Translations under genes and position numbers: made by a program | NCBI RefSeq assembly: GCF_000773685.1 | Contig: NZ_JPQO01000025.1 | Location: 1-38,833, forward strand | Length of the DNA: 38,833 nt | DNA from: Acinetobacter sp. HR7 | Lineage (GTDB): Bacteria; Pseudomonadota; Gammaproteobacteria; Pseudomonadales; Moraxellaceae | Direction of reading: 5' to 3' | Notes under the pieces: model-generated | Databases searched by the model: none | Seen by the model: only the letters and a program-made list of their open reading frames with translations | Told to the model about the DNA's origin: nothing | In this document: positions 17,263 to 26,184 of the stretch, in pieces | Numbering within the stretch: position 1 is the first letter of the stretch | Layout: each line of letters starts with the position of its first letter

Positions 17263-18063
17263 TTAAGACTGCTTTTGAATTAGCTGTTTAATCAGCTCCG
17301 CGACTTCCAATGGTTGCTCCAGCGGGAACATATGTCCTCCCTGAAACACTTCAAAAGGAATCCCAAACTTTTTCTGCATTTTTTGTGGAAAATTGCGTGC
17401 TAAAAATGGTCCTTTTTTCGCAACAATCTGCTGTACAGGTACTTGAGGTTTGGCTTGAGGAAGCCACCATAGCGATGGATTGGTTCGGAAAATTTTTACT
17501 TCGTCCATTTTCGGGATGGTAAGCTCCACTCCGCCCCGCACTCGGTCTTCAACTAACGCATAGTCCATATAGGCTTGAAAGCAATCTGGATCAAAATCCT
17601 GATAAAAACCTTTAGGACGCAATAATTCTGCCGCCTGTTCACGTGATTCCCAATGATCACGACGGCGTCTGGACAATCCTGCCGGAGACATCTGATCCAA
17701 TGCCTTGAGCTTGAATAGCTTGGCAATATGCAAAGCAAATGCTTCCTTACCCATAATCATTGGGGGATCCAGCATAACCACCTGACTAAACAGTTCAGGC
17801 TGTTTTAATGCTGCCTGAAAAGTCAGTACTGAACCCAATGAATGCCCTAATCCAATAACGGGACGACCTTTAGCTTGACAAACAATGCTATCAATCACCT
17901 GCTGGGTCAGACTTTTCCAGTGATTATCAATCGGGTAACGTTTGTCTGGGCCCAAGAGTGGTACATAGATAATATCAAAATCATCTTGGAGGCTATCAAA
18001 CAGCTTCTGGTAGACACGAGAAGGCACACCATTGGCGTGCGCAAAATGAATCAGTGGCTTCAT
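17263..18063 (-). CDS. Alpha/beta-fold hydrolase
   Basis: The 266-aa protein has the hydrolase fold signature. The nucleophile elbow GLGHSLGS puts Ser75 as nucleophile, an HAHANGVPSR oxyanion-type stretch is at the N-terminus, and a late His244 in FQGGHMFPLEQP serves as the catalytic histidine. The acid is probably the Asp at 188 or nearby (MDEVKIF), less certain. No signal peptide is seen, so it is cytoplasmic; the substrate is unknown (esterase or lipase-like). It starts in an ATGA overlap with the preceding sppA-like gene, showing translational coupling, which hints at a shared role in membrane or lipid turnover but does not prove one. Confidence 0.85.
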   Translation of the reverse strand: MKPLIHFAHANGVPSRVYQKLFDSLQDDFDIIYVPLLGPDKRYPIDNHWKSLTQQVIDSIVCQAKGRPVIGLGHSLGSVLTFQAALKQPELFSQVVMLDPPMIMGKEAFALHIAKLFKLKALDQMSPAGLSRRRRDHWESREQAAELLRPKGFYQDFDPDCFQAYMDYALVEDRVRGGVELTIPKMDEVKIFRTNPSLWWLPQAKPQVPVQQIVAKKGPFLARNFPQKMQKKFGIPFEVFQGGHMFPLEQPLEVAELIKQLIQKQS

Positions 18064-19082
18064 TGCAGTTTAGCTTGACTTTCAGTACTGAGTTTTTGTG
18101 CAATTGAGGTCGCAATACCTTCACCGAACTGTGCGCCCATACGACCAAGAACAGACTCCAATGGACTATATTCAATGGTGTAATTCAGGGCTTTTTCAGT
18201 TTTCAGCTCGCGTTTCAGGGTTTGTAAACTGCCAGTGCGGTCTGCGATACCAAGTTTGACCGCTTGTTCCCCTGTCCAGAACAGACCGGAGAAAATAGCG
18301 GGATCTTTCGATTTCAACTTGGCACCACGACCTTGCTTCACAGCATTGATAAAGTGCGCATGGACATTATCCAGCACCCCTTGCACATGCGCTTTTTGAG
18401 CAGCATCCACGGGTTGAGTCATGGAGAGAATCGCTTTATTTTCACCAGAGGTCATCGTACGGTCTTCCACACCCAATTTCTGCATCAGGTTATTCACACC
18501 ATAGTTTGGCATGATTACCCCTATCGAACCGACCAGACTCGATGGATTGACGATAATTTCATCTGCTGCTGAAGCAATGTAGTAAGCACCTGAAGCACCT
18601 GTATCACCAATCACTGCATAAAGTTTTTTCTGCGGATACTGTTTTTTCAGATACTGGATTTCCTGCCAGATTTCATCAGACTGTACCGGTGAACCGCCCG
18701 GAGAGTTGATATTCAATACGACAGCTTTGACCTGTTTATTGGCATAAGCTTTTTTCAGCGACTTGATGGTGTTGTTGCTATTTACGCTTTGTTTATCGGC
18801 TGCGATGGTACCTATAATATCAATCACTGCGAGATGCTCACCCGAGGTGGTACTGACATCCGTCGAACTGGTACTACAGCTTTTACCCATTAGCAGAATA
18901 ATAAACAACAAATAAGCAAAAGTCAGGAATTTAAAAAAGATCCCCCAACGACGGGCGCGTCGCTGTTCTTCTACTGAAGCAAGTACTGCTTTTTCCAGCA
19001 GTTTCCACTCTGGGCCTGTCGGTTGTTGAGGCTGTGGTGTAGTTTGTTTTTGATTATCAGGTTTTGGTGGCCAATCGGACAT
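18060..19082 (-). CDS. sppA: S49-family signal peptide peptidase (SppA-like)
   Basis: This membrane serine protease of family S49 is thought to degrade cleaved signal peptides. It is 340 aa from the ATG at 19082, which has GGATTG upstream; a TTG two codons earlier is less likely. A proline/glutamine-rich cytosolic N-terminus precedes one membrane helix (about 47-66). The catalytic domain shows LNINSPGGSPVQSDEI, then Ser164 in GASGAYYIA and Lys216 in SGENKAILS. Their spacing of 52 residues equals that of the Ser/Lys dyad in Bacillus SppA. It is the short, single-domain form, not the 67-kDa E. coli form. The alpha/beta hydrolase gene overlaps its stop. Confidence 0.88.
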   Translation of the reverse strand: MSDWPPKPDNQKQTTPQPQQPTGPEWKLLEKAVLASVEEQRRARRWGIFFKFLTFAYLLFIILLMGKSCSTSSTDVSTTSGEHLAVIDIIGTIAADKQSVNSNNTIKSLKKAYANKQVKAVVLNINSPGGSPVQSDEIWQEIQYLKKQYPQKKLYAVIGDTGASGAYYIASAADEIIVNPSSLVGSIGVIMPNYGVNNLMQKLGVEDRTMTSGENKAILSMTQPVDAAQKAHVQGVLDNVHAHFINAVKQGRGAKLKSKDPAIFSGLFWTGEQAVKLGIADRTGSLQTLKRELKTEKALNYTIEYSPLESVLGRMGAQFGEGIATSIAQKLSTESQAKLQ

Positions 19083-19113
19083 AAACAATCCAACACATAA
19101 TTATATTATGCCC

Positions 19114-19145
19114 ATTATATACACTGATTGAGGTAATTCTGTCTA
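19114..19145 (-). promoter_or_regulatory. Putative promoter for sppA-like gene
   Basis: On the minus strand TAGACA, an 18-nt spacer and TATATAAT (complement of 19114-19121) give a plausible sigma-70 promoter about 30 bp upstream of the start. The gap also holds a TATAAT on the plus strand (19163-19168) that could serve the divergent acyltransferase. Confidence 0.4.
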
Positions 19146-19208
19146 AATGGATCGTTTTATCCTATAATAATTTTCTATTATTCCTTATTTGTGATTCACT
19201 TAACCTCA

Positions 19209-20216
19209 ATGTCTGCATCAAGCTCAAACAATTCCACCTATGGTTTGCTTAAATTTGTCAGCCGACTTCCGCTTCCTGTCATGCGATTCATGGCAAGCAG
19301 TCTTGCAGGCATTGTAAATTTATTAAAGACCTCTAAAACCTCTGAACAGATTCGATTCAATCTGAAAATCAGTTTACCTGAACTTTCAGAAGAAGAACGC
19401 GAAAAGGTAACGCGTGCTGCAATCCGCAATGAGCTGATGTCTTATTTCGAGTTTTTCAATATTTGGGGAAGTAGTAATGAAAAGAATATTGAGCGTATCC
19501 ATAAAGTAGAAGGTGAAGGTCTACTTAAAGAAGCTTTATCCGCTCAAAAAGGATTGGTATTGGTCGTTCCACATTTTGGTACCTGGGAAATCATGAATGC
19601 TTATATGGCCCAGTATACCCAAATGAGCATCATGTATAAGCCAGTCAAAGATCCTGCTGCCGATGAATTTGTACGTGAAGCACGTGGTCGTGAACAGGCA
19701 ACCCTATTGCCAACTGATGAAAGTGGAGTTCGTCAGATTTTTAAAGCCTTAAAACAAGGGGGGACTACTGTGATCCTGCCTGATCATACGCCAAATATCG
19801 GGGGTGAATATGTTCCCTTCTTTGGTGTGCCACTGAGTTCCAGTAATCTTACGGCTAAATTGATTCAGAAAACCCAGGCCAAATGTCTGTTCCTCTATGC
19901 TATGCGTAACGCAAATGGTGGTTTTGACATGTTTATAGAATCTTTGGATGAGCAGATTTATACAACAACACCCAATCACGGCACAGAAATTATCTTTAAA
20001 AAAATGGAAGAGCTGATCCAGCGATATCCAGAACATTATCACTGGAGCTATAAGCGTTTTAAAGCCCATCATGTACTCGGTGATATTTATAATATTCCAC
20101 ATGAAGAAGCCTTGATAAAAATCAATGATCTCCGTAAAGCTTACCAAGATAAACAAGCACAGTTTGCCTTAGAAACAAAACAAAATCCTATTGCTTCTAC
20201 TCAGGCTGAAGTCTAG
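19209..20216 (+). CDS. LpxL/LpxM-family (lysophospholipid/lipid A) acyltransferase
   Basis: This inner-membrane acyltransferase probably adds a secondary acyl chain to lipid A or a related lipid. It is 335 aa from the ATG at 19209; a GTG at 19191 would add six residues, and neither has a clear ribosome binding site. The N-terminus has an amphipathic or membrane segment (about 13-40). The catalytic HX4E motif is PHFGTWE with His122 and Glu127. Further family motifs are MYKPVKDPAADEFV with RGREQ, ILPDHTP and VPFFGVP. Whether it is LpxL, LpxM or another member cannot be decided. The 3' end overlaps comEC by 20 bp. Confidence 0.85.
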   Translation: MSASSSNNSTYGLLKFVSRLPLPVMRFMASSLAGIVNLLKTSKTSEQIRFNLKISLPELSEEEREKVTRAAIRNELMSYFEFFNIWGSSNEKNIERIHKVEGEGLLKEALSAQKGLVLVVPHFGTWEIMNAYMAQYTQMSIMYKPVKDPAADEFVREARGREQATLLPTDESGVRQIFKALKQGGTTVILPDHTPNIGGEYVPFFGVPLSSSNLTAKLIQKTQAKCLFLYAMRNANGGFDMFIESLDEQIYTTTPNHGTEIIFKKMEELIQRYPEHYHWSYKRFKAHHVLGDIYNIPHEEALIKINDLRKAYQDKQAQFALETKQNPIASTQAEV

Positions 20217-22662
20217 CCGATTTGTGTTTTAGCCATTTATACTTGTCTCGATAGGCTTCTAGTTGCATTTTATTATTACTATTTAAGATAAATTCAACAC
20301 TTCCCTGCTGTGCTGTATTAAGTAAGGGAATATTCAGATCATTTAATCTAGCCTGAGTCAGGCTACTAGGATGTCCGTAACGATTAAAGCGTCCAGCAGA
20401 TGCTATTGTTAACTGTGGACGATAATGCTGCAAAAACTGATAGGATGAGCTGTGCTGACTGCCATGATGCCCCAAGACCAGCACATCCACTTTTAAATCG
20501 GCATATTGTTGTAATAATTGATATTCAGTTTCCCAACCACCATCTCCCATCAATAAAAAGTTTTGATAAGGCCAAGCATCCTTGACCTGAAGATGGATCA
20601 CACAAGAATTTTCATTCTTATTCGCATAAATAGAATTCAATGCTTCAGGTTTTGGGGACAAGATCTGAAAATAAATCTTTTCATTCCAGTCCCAGGTCTG
20701 CCCTTGCCGACAGTATTGAAATTTCATACTTGTATTCAGTTCAGGTCGTTCACTAGACAGAATTTCTTTTACCTTTAGCCGGTCACGAATATGCAGATAG
20801 GCACCGCTATGGTCCTGATCCAAATGGGTCAAGATCAGCTGATCTAGTCTGGAAACACCTTGCACAGATAAAAATGGTAGGATGATCTGCTCCCCCACAC
20901 TAAAACGGTTTTCATCATAATTCCCACCCGTATCAATTAACATGCTGTGTTGACCTTGGCGGACAAAAATCGACTGACCTTGCCCTACATCTAAGACAGC
21001 CAGTTGAAATGGATGGCTATAAAATGGCAATGCAATCATAGGAAAAATCCCGCAAGCAGCCCATGCTTTTGGAACTAGACCTTGTGGCATAAAGAGAATC
21101 AAAAGTATCAGAATACTAAGCAATAGCATCCACGGTGTCATCGCGACAGAAATTAATTCAGGTGAAAATAAATGATCAAGAAAATTTAGCAAGCCTAATA
21201 AGCCACTAATAAACAAGTTATTTATTTGAAAGACCAAAGCAGCCAGCGGTTCAGCCATAAAGAAAAATAAAGCTGCGATAATATCTAGCGGCACAATCAG
21301 CAAGCCAATCCAAGGGATCGCAAACAGATTACTGATTGGCGCAATCCAGGCAATCTGCTTAAAGAAAATAATCATCAACGGAAAAAGGGCTATAAAAATT
21401 TTCCACTGTGATTCCACCAGAATCTTGCCAGCAAAGAATAACCGTTGCTTTAAATTCTGAACCTCACCCAGTGGTTGTCGTTCTAGAGTCTGATAAATTC
21501 TTAACAGAACAAAACAGGCGCCATAGGACAGCCAGAAGGCAGCAGATAAAATACTAAAGGGATCAAACAACAATAATATTGCTGCACTCAGGATCAATAG
21601 TTTCAATGGTTGAATATGCAGCCTGAACCAAATCGATATAGTCACAATAACGCAGATCAGCAATGTCCGCAGTGCAGGAATTTCAAACCCCACAAAAGCA
21701 CAGTACAGCAAAACACACAAGAGAAAGGGTAGACTTAGAAAATATTGTTTGGGCCATTTCAGATAGAGATGTGGCACAAATTTGGCAACCAGAAACTGTA
21801 AACTGGCGCAAAAAATCAGGGCAAAAATCACAACATGCGGTCCAGAAATCGCTAATAAATGGCTCATGCCAAAACGGCGAAACTGTTGTTCAGTTTCTGG
21901 ATTCAGTAGACTTTCATCTCCTGTCAGCAAAGCTAATGTTAAGCCTTTATTATTAAGGGGTTGCCGATAAATAAAATGTCTGAGCTCGAGCCGTTTCCGC
22001 TCAATCCAGAGTAAAAACTGGGAACTTAAGCTCTGCTGTTGCCTGAGATGTGAAGAAAAACCGAGTGCATAGAGCTCTTGCTGAGTTAAAGGTTGAATCT
22101 GCCGGATACGAAACCCAGTCATATAATTCTGCTCCATATACCATTTCTCAACATCAAAGGCACCCGGAGTGGCATAGGCATGAGCTGGACGAATTTCGCC
22201 AAACAACCGGTAATAATGCCCTAAAGCCAAAGGCTCTTTATCAAGATAAGTTGCCTGAACCGGACCTTCATGTTTCAGTGTTCCCAGCCATTGCACCATT
22301 GTTCCATCAGCTTTTAATACAGTGAGCGGTTGCTGGATACTATAAGGACTGATTTTATTCAGCCGAGAAATATGAACAATCACTTCTTGTGGCTTTTGTT
22401 CTCGTTCAACTCGCTGTAATCGCTGATCCAAAGCCTGATTGGCATAGCCTTGTCCCAAGATGAAACTTAAGCCTATTGATAAAAGAATAATGAAAAAACG
22501 GATATAAACCAGATGTATTCTGGAAAGAAAAATGCGGTAGATGGCTATCCATAGCAACATAATCAGACAGGCAAAACCCGCCGAAATATAATATTCGGTC
22601 TTTCCCCACCCCATTGTCGTAAGGCCTAAAATCCAGCCCACACAAATCCAAAGCAGCATCAT
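20197..22662 (-). CDS. comEC: ComEC/Rec2 DNA-uptake channel
   Basis: ComEC moves single-stranded DNA through the inner membrane during natural transformation, a hallmark of many Acinetobacter. It is about 820 aa from one of two adjacent ATGs (22662 or 22659). A longer frame from 22719 would pass through a hairpin, so it is not preferred. There are several N-terminal helices, then a periplasmic OB-like region (about 90-215). The Competence domain follows (about 230-490) with GLTLALLTGDESLL and LLAISGPHVVIFAL. A C-terminal metallo-beta-lactamase-like domain shows LDVGQGQSIFV, THLDQDHSGA and LGHHGSQHSS, a putative nuclease. Length is typical. The gene's 3' end overlaps that of the convergent acyltransferase. 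Confidence 0.92.
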   Translation of the reverse strand: MMLLWICVGWILGLTTMGWGKTEYYISAGFACLIMLLWIAIYRIFLSRIHLVYIRFFIILLSIGLSFILGQGYANQALDQRLQRVEREQKPQEVIVHISRLNKISPYSIQQPLTVLKADGTMVQWLGTLKHEGPVQATYLDKEPLALGHYYRLFGEIRPAHAYATPGAFDVEKWYMEQNYMTGFRIRQIQPLTQQELYALGFSSHLRQQQSLSSQFLLWIERKRLELRHFIYRQPLNNKGLTLALLTGDESLLNPETEQQFRRFGMSHLLAISGPHVVIFALIFCASLQFLVAKFVPHLYLKWPKQYFLSLPFLLCVLLYCAFVGFEIPALRTLLICVIVTISIWFRLHIQPLKLLILSAAILLLFDPFSILSAAFWLSYGACFVLLRIYQTLERQPLGEVQNLKQRLFFAGKILVESQWKIFIALFPLMIIFFKQIAWIAPISNLFAIPWIGLLIVPLDIIAALFFFMAEPLAALVFQINNLFISGLLGLLNFLDHLFSPELISVAMTPWMLLLSILILLILFMPQGLVPKAWAACGIFPMIALPFYSHPFQLAVLDVGQGQSIFVRQGQHSMLIDTGGNYDENRFSVGEQIILPFLSVQGVSRLDQLILTHLDQDHSGAYLHIRDRLKVKEILSSERPELNTSMKFQYCRQGQTWDWNEKIYFQILSPKPEALNSIYANKNENSCVIHLQVKDAWPYQNFLLMGDGGWETEYQLLQQYADLKVDVLVLGHHGSQHSSSYQFLQHYRPQLTIASAGRFNRYGHPSSLTQARLNDLNIPLLNTAQQGSVEFILNSNNKMQLEAYRDKYKWLKHKSARLQPE

Positions 22663-22696
22663 TTTTTCATTATTATTTTTCTTACAGGCAATAATA

Positions 22697-22716
22697 AAGC
22701 CCACCGAGGTGAGCTT
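22697..22716 (-). terminator. Putative hairpin between lolD-side promoter region and comEC
   Basis: Read on the minus strand, AAGCTCAC and GTGGGCTT pair (one wobble) around a CTCG-type tetraloop and are followed by the T-rich TTATTATT. It lies after lolD and before comEC, so it could limit read-through from lolD. Confidence 0.4.
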
Positions 22717-22754
22717 CAATCAAACAGGATTATTCCAATATTTTGTTGATGTGT

Positions 22755-23438
22755 TTAATCATTGACCCATAGGCCATCCTGCATATGCAGGATACGATCT
22801 GCTGATTTTGCCAGCTGTTCATCATGGGTCACAATCAGCATCGCCATATTAAATTCCTGACGTAATTCACTGAGCAATTCATAAATTTTCACTGCCGTTT
22901 TACGATCCAGATTACCCGTTGGTTCATCCGCCATCATCAGTTTAGGCTTACCCACCAAGGCACGAGCCATCGCAACACGCTGACGTTCACCACCAGATAG
23001 TTCACCCGGCTTATGAGTAAGACGATGGCTTAAGCCAACACGTTCCAGCAAATATTCCGCTTGCGGTTTGACATCTTTAAATTTAGTGCCTTTACGTAGC
23101 ATTAGTGGCATCGCCACATTTTCCAGCGCAGTAAATTCTGGCAACAGGTGATGGAACTGGTACACGAAACCTAAATGTTCATTTCGCACATAACCACGTT
23201 CTGCTTCAGACAAAGTATCGAAACGTTTACCGTTCACTAAGACCTGACCCGCAGTTGGACGGTCTAGACCACCCAACACATGCAGCAAAGTACTTTTACC
23301 TGAACCACTTGAACCGACAATTGAAACAAACTCACCTGCTTGCACCTGTAGCGACAGGCCACGAATCACCTCAACAGTAGATTTGCCATCGGTAAAAGAT
23401 TTCTGGATATTCTGGGCATCTAAAATCAGATTACTCAT
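22755..23438 (-). CDS. lolD: LolD, ATPase of the lipoprotein-releasing ABC transporter
   Basis: LolD powers release of outer-membrane lipoproteins, such as Pal in this window, from the inner membrane to LolA. It is 227 aa from the ATG at 23438, with GGAGG eight bases upstream; a longer frame to 23501 lies inside the permease gene. Walker A is GSSGSGKST, the signature LSGGERQRVAMARAL, Walker B LMMADEPTGNLD and the H-loop THD. The VYQFHHLLPEFTALENVAMP Q-loop region is typical of the MacB/LolD clade. The start overlaps the permease stop by eight bases, so the pair is coupled. Confidence 0.93.
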   Translation of the reverse strand: MSNLILDAQNIQKSFTDGKSTVEVIRGLSLQVQAGEFVSIVGSSGSGKSTLLHVLGGLDRPTAGQVLVNGKRFDTLSEAERGYVRNEHLGFVYQFHHLLPEFTALENVAMPLMLRKGTKFKDVKPQAEYLLERVGLSHRLTHKPGELSGGERQRVAMARALVGKPKLMMADEPTGNLDRKTAVKIYELLSELRQEFNMAMLIVTHDEQLAKSADRILHMQDGLWVND

Positions 23439-24672
23439 AACGCAATGCCTCCGCTGGCTGGATTTTCGCTGCACGGAAGGCTGGATAGATAGTTGCCACA
23501 AAACTTAAACCAAGCGATAACGCTACAATCACCACCACATCCTGCCAGCGCAGATAAGATGGCAAATAGTTGATGAAGTAGGCATCAAACATATGCAGAC
23601 CTAAGCTATTGTTCAGCCAACCCACCAGACTACTGATACTGGTCGCCGCGATAATGCCGAGGATAGCCCCAGCACAGGTCCCAATCACACCAATCACAGT
23701 CCCCTGTACCATAAAAATTTTAGTAATGGTAGCTGGTGAAGCGCCTAAGGTACGCAGAATCGCAATATCAGATTTTTTGTCAGTGACCACCATCACTAAC
23801 GATGAAACGATGTTAAATGCCGCAACTAAAACAATCAGGAACAATAACAGACTGACCATCGCCTTTTCCATCTGAATGGCACTAAACAGATTACCGTGGG
23901 TATATGTCCAATCTGATGCATAGAAATTCGCAGGTAGATTCATCACGATATCACGTGAAACTTGCGGTGCCATAAAAATGTCATCCAGCTTCATACGAAT
24001 GCCTTGTGCACCATCAGGCAGACGCAATAAGGTCGCAGCATCATTCAGAGCGATATAGCCCATCATCGAATCAACTTCAGCGCCGATACTGAAAATACCC
24101 ACAACTTTAAAGCGTTTAAATCGTGGCACCACACCCGCTGGTGACGGCGTCGCTTCTGGCAATACAAGGGTAATACTATCGTTTAATCCGACACCCATCG
24201 AGTCCGCCATTTGTTTGCCTAAAACAATGCCAAATTCACCTTTTTTCAGCTGATCAATGCTACCCTCGACCATATGGTTCTGAATGATCGAAACTTTTTT
24301 CTCATACTGAGGTTCAATCCCGGTCACCATAATCCCGGCAACCTGACCTTGTGCCGTCAACATCCCCTGTAACTGGGTAAAGGGAGCTACGCCTTGAACG
24401 TGTTCATGCTGTTCAACTTTCTTTGCAAGTTCAGGCCAATTTGTTAAAATTTGTGTTGAGGAAACAGTGGCTTGAGGTATCATTCCCAAGACGCGATTTT
24501 TCAATTCTCGATCAAAACCATTCATTACCGATAACACGGTAATGAGGACTGCCACACCGAGCGTGAGGCCGATCATAGAAACTAAAGCGATAAAAGAGAT
24601 AAAGTGGTTACTGCGCCGTGCGCGAGTATATTTCAACCCTATGTACAGCGAGATTGGTTTGAACATAACCAT
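23431..24672 (-). CDS. lolF: LolC/LolE-family permease, probably LolF type
   Basis: This inner-membrane permease is partner of LolD. The 413-aa protein has the four-helix MacB/LolCE plan: one helix at about 22-45, a large periplasmic domain (about 46-268), and three helices (about 270-300, 320-350, 375-400). The N-terminal YIGLKYTRARRSNHFISFIALVSMIGLTLGVAVLI is highly typical. Only one such gene accompanies lolD, so it probably acts as a homodimer (LolF), as reported for Acinetobacter baylyi and Francisella. Starts at 24672 and 24666 are both possible. It is divergent from the PilZ gene, with only about 20 bp between starts. Confidence 0.88.
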   Translation of the reverse strand: MVMFKPISLYIGLKYTRARRSNHFISFIALVSMIGLTLGVAVLITVLSVMNGFDRELKNRVLGMIPQATVSSTQILTNWPELAKKVEQHEHVQGVAPFTQLQGMLTAQGQVAGIMVTGIEPQYEKKVSIIQNHMVEGSIDQLKKGEFGIVLGKQMADSMGVGLNDSITLVLPEATPSPAGVVPRFKRFKVVGIFSIGAEVDSMMGYIALNDAATLLRLPDGAQGIRMKLDDIFMAPQVSRDIVMNLPANFYASDWTYTHGNLFSAIQMEKAMVSLLLFLIVLVAAFNIVSSLVMVVTDKKSDIAILRTLGASPATITKIFMVQGTVIGVIGTCAGAILGIIAATSISSLVGWLNNSLGLHMFDAYFINYLPSYLRWQDVVVIVALSLGLSFVATIYPAFRAAKIQPAEALRYE

Positions 24673-24692
24673 CTAGTCCGAGGTAATAAATT

Positions 24693-25259
24693 ATGGAAAA
24701 TTCACAGCATCAGAACGGATTCGCAGAACGACGCGTCATGTCACGTATTGATGCTGCCATACGAATTAATTATCAGATTATTTCCGACGATGTTGCCTTA
24801 AACGATCCTTATGATCCAAATTTCGCATTGCCCCGCTATTTTCTACTACTTGCGGAGTTAGATCAATTTGATCACGCGCTTAACTACGAATTAGAACAAT
24901 TAGCTGAAAAAGATCAACAAATTGCTCGAATCTTATCCTTATTCAACCAAAAATTAAACCTGATTACCGGTTCTTTGTACGACGCCATTGTACAAACCAT
25001 GTTACCGGTACCGGAGCAGGTCAACTTTTCCGAGTCGGGTTTAAGCTTCTTTAGTGATGATCCAATCAGTGATGGTACCTATATTCACCTGACCTTAAGC
25101 CACCCGGAAAACTTCTTCCATGTCGCTGCGATTGCACAGGTGGTTTATAGCCGTGCGGAAGAAAATGGTAAATATCGTACCGGTGCTTACTTTGTGACCT
25201 TGCATCCGCAGGACCGTGCCAAAATTGGAGAATGTGTGAAAGCGTCACTGGAACAATAA
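24693..25259 (+). CDS. PilZ-domain protein with helical insert (putative c-di-GMP effector)
   Basis: The 188-aa cytoplasmic protein carries both halves of the PilZ c-di-GMP signature: R14xxxR18 (RVMSR) near the N-terminus and N111xSxxG116 (NFSESG), followed by beta-strand-like sequence (LSFFSDD, THLTL-like, VAAIAQVVYSR, GAYFVTL). Between the halves lies an unusual segment of about 60-90 residues, largely helical with heptad-like spacing (FLLLAELDQFDHALNYELEQLAEKDQQIARILSLFNQKLNLI). This resembles the long-helix PilZ variant known from Xanthomonas (XC6012), which forms tetramers. GAGG lies nine bases before the ATG. Role (motility, pili or envelope) is unknown. Neighbouring lolF is divergent. 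Confidence 0.75.
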   Translation: MENSQHQNGFAERRVMSRIDAAIRINYQIISDDVALNDPYDPNFALPRYFLLLAELDQFDHALNYELEQLAEKDQQIARILSLFNQKLNLITGSLYDAIVQTMLPVPEQVNFSESGLSFFSDDPISDGTYIHLTLSHPENFFHVAAIAQVVYSRAEENGKYRTGAYFVTLHPQDRAKIGECVKASLEQ

Positions 25260-25272
25260 AGCAGTTCAGTGA

Positions 25273-26172
25273 CTAAATATCCTGGCGGGCTTGCAGGCTC
25301 GCCCGAATCTCTTTCAAGAAATACACCACCAGACCAGACAATAAAATCACCACTCCTACTAAAGCAATCAGCGGCAACTTTTCATTATTCAATACCGCCC
25401 CAATCATCAAAGCCAGCATCGGCGTCAATACATTGGTTAAAGACAAGGTTGTCGGTTTAATCTTCTGAACCAGTTTAAAATAACAGAACATCGCGATCAA
25501 TGAAGCCATAATCACTGCATACACCAGTCCGAACAAGGACTTGGCATGCGGCATTGCTGTGGGTGCGTATTGCCAGATAAATGGCAACATGCCGATCGAG
25601 AAAATGACCGATAAAGCTATCGAACCCGCTGCCTGAGCCATCGGATCAATCGGTGCATTGATTTTCTTCACCCAATACATCGACATGCAGTAAACCAGCA
25701 CCCCGGTAAGGGCAATGATAATCCCGACCGGCTGTACATGCTGATTTGCATCACCCAGACAAATAATGGAAAGTCCGGTTAAGGCAATGGCCATGCCGAG
25801 CCATTGGTTTAGAGACAGATGCATCTGAAAGACAAAACGGCCAATTAATCCGGCAATCAGCGGTGACAGCCCAAACATCAAGGCAATAATGCCGGAGCTT
25901 AAATATTCCGTAGACCAGTAGGTAAAGATTTGCGAACCGATAAAACTGAAGGCACCCGCCAGATAACTATGCAGGGAAACACGATCCAAAGGCAGTTTGG
26001 TTTTGAATAACCAGAGTAGCCCTAACGCCAAAGGCAGTGCCAAAAAGAAGCGGATCGCCAATGCCCACATCGGATGCAGATCTTCCACACTCCAGACAAT
26101 TGCCAGTGGTGTGGTGGACCAGATGAAAACCAATAAAGCATAGGTCACCATCAGGTTACTTGGTTTGGGCAT
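25273..26172 (-). CDS. EamA-family (drug/metabolite) transporter
   Basis: The 299-aa polytopic protein belongs to the DMT superfamily. Ten hydrophobic segments are arranged as two EamA repeats of five, roughly residues 5-145 and 150-290. The first repeat begins YALLVFIWSTTPLAIVWSVEDLHPMWALAIRF and the second ITGVLVYCMSMYWVKK. The substrate is not predictable; family members export amino acids, metabolites or drugs. It converges with the PilZ gene with 13 bp between stops. It starts 12 bp after the YaiI-like gene on the same strand, so the two are probably one transcript. Confidence 0.85.
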   Translation of the reverse strand: MPKPSNLMVTYALLVFIWSTTPLAIVWSVEDLHPMWALAIRFFLALPLALGLLWLFKTKLPLDRVSLHSYLAGAFSFIGSQIFTYWSTEYLSSGIIALMFGLSPLIAGLIGRFVFQMHLSLNQWLGMAIALTGLSIICLGDANQHVQPVGIIIALTGVLVYCMSMYWVKKINAPIDPMAQAAGSIALSVIFSIGMLPFIWQYAPTAMPHAKSLFGLVYAVIMASLIAMFCYFKLVQKIKPTTLSLTNVLTPMLALMIGAVLNNEKLPLIALVGVVILLSGLVVYFLKEIRASLQARQDI

Positions 26173-26184
26173 ATAAATCTCGTT

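Noticed and set aside
20400..22325. Several plus-strand frames inside comEC (60-97 codons)
   Set aside because: Antisense shadows without ribosome binding sites or recognisable domains.
25269..25320. GC-rich imperfect hairpin near 25285-25304
   Set aside because: It lies in the EamA coding end, with no T-tract on either side, so it is not a convincing terminator.
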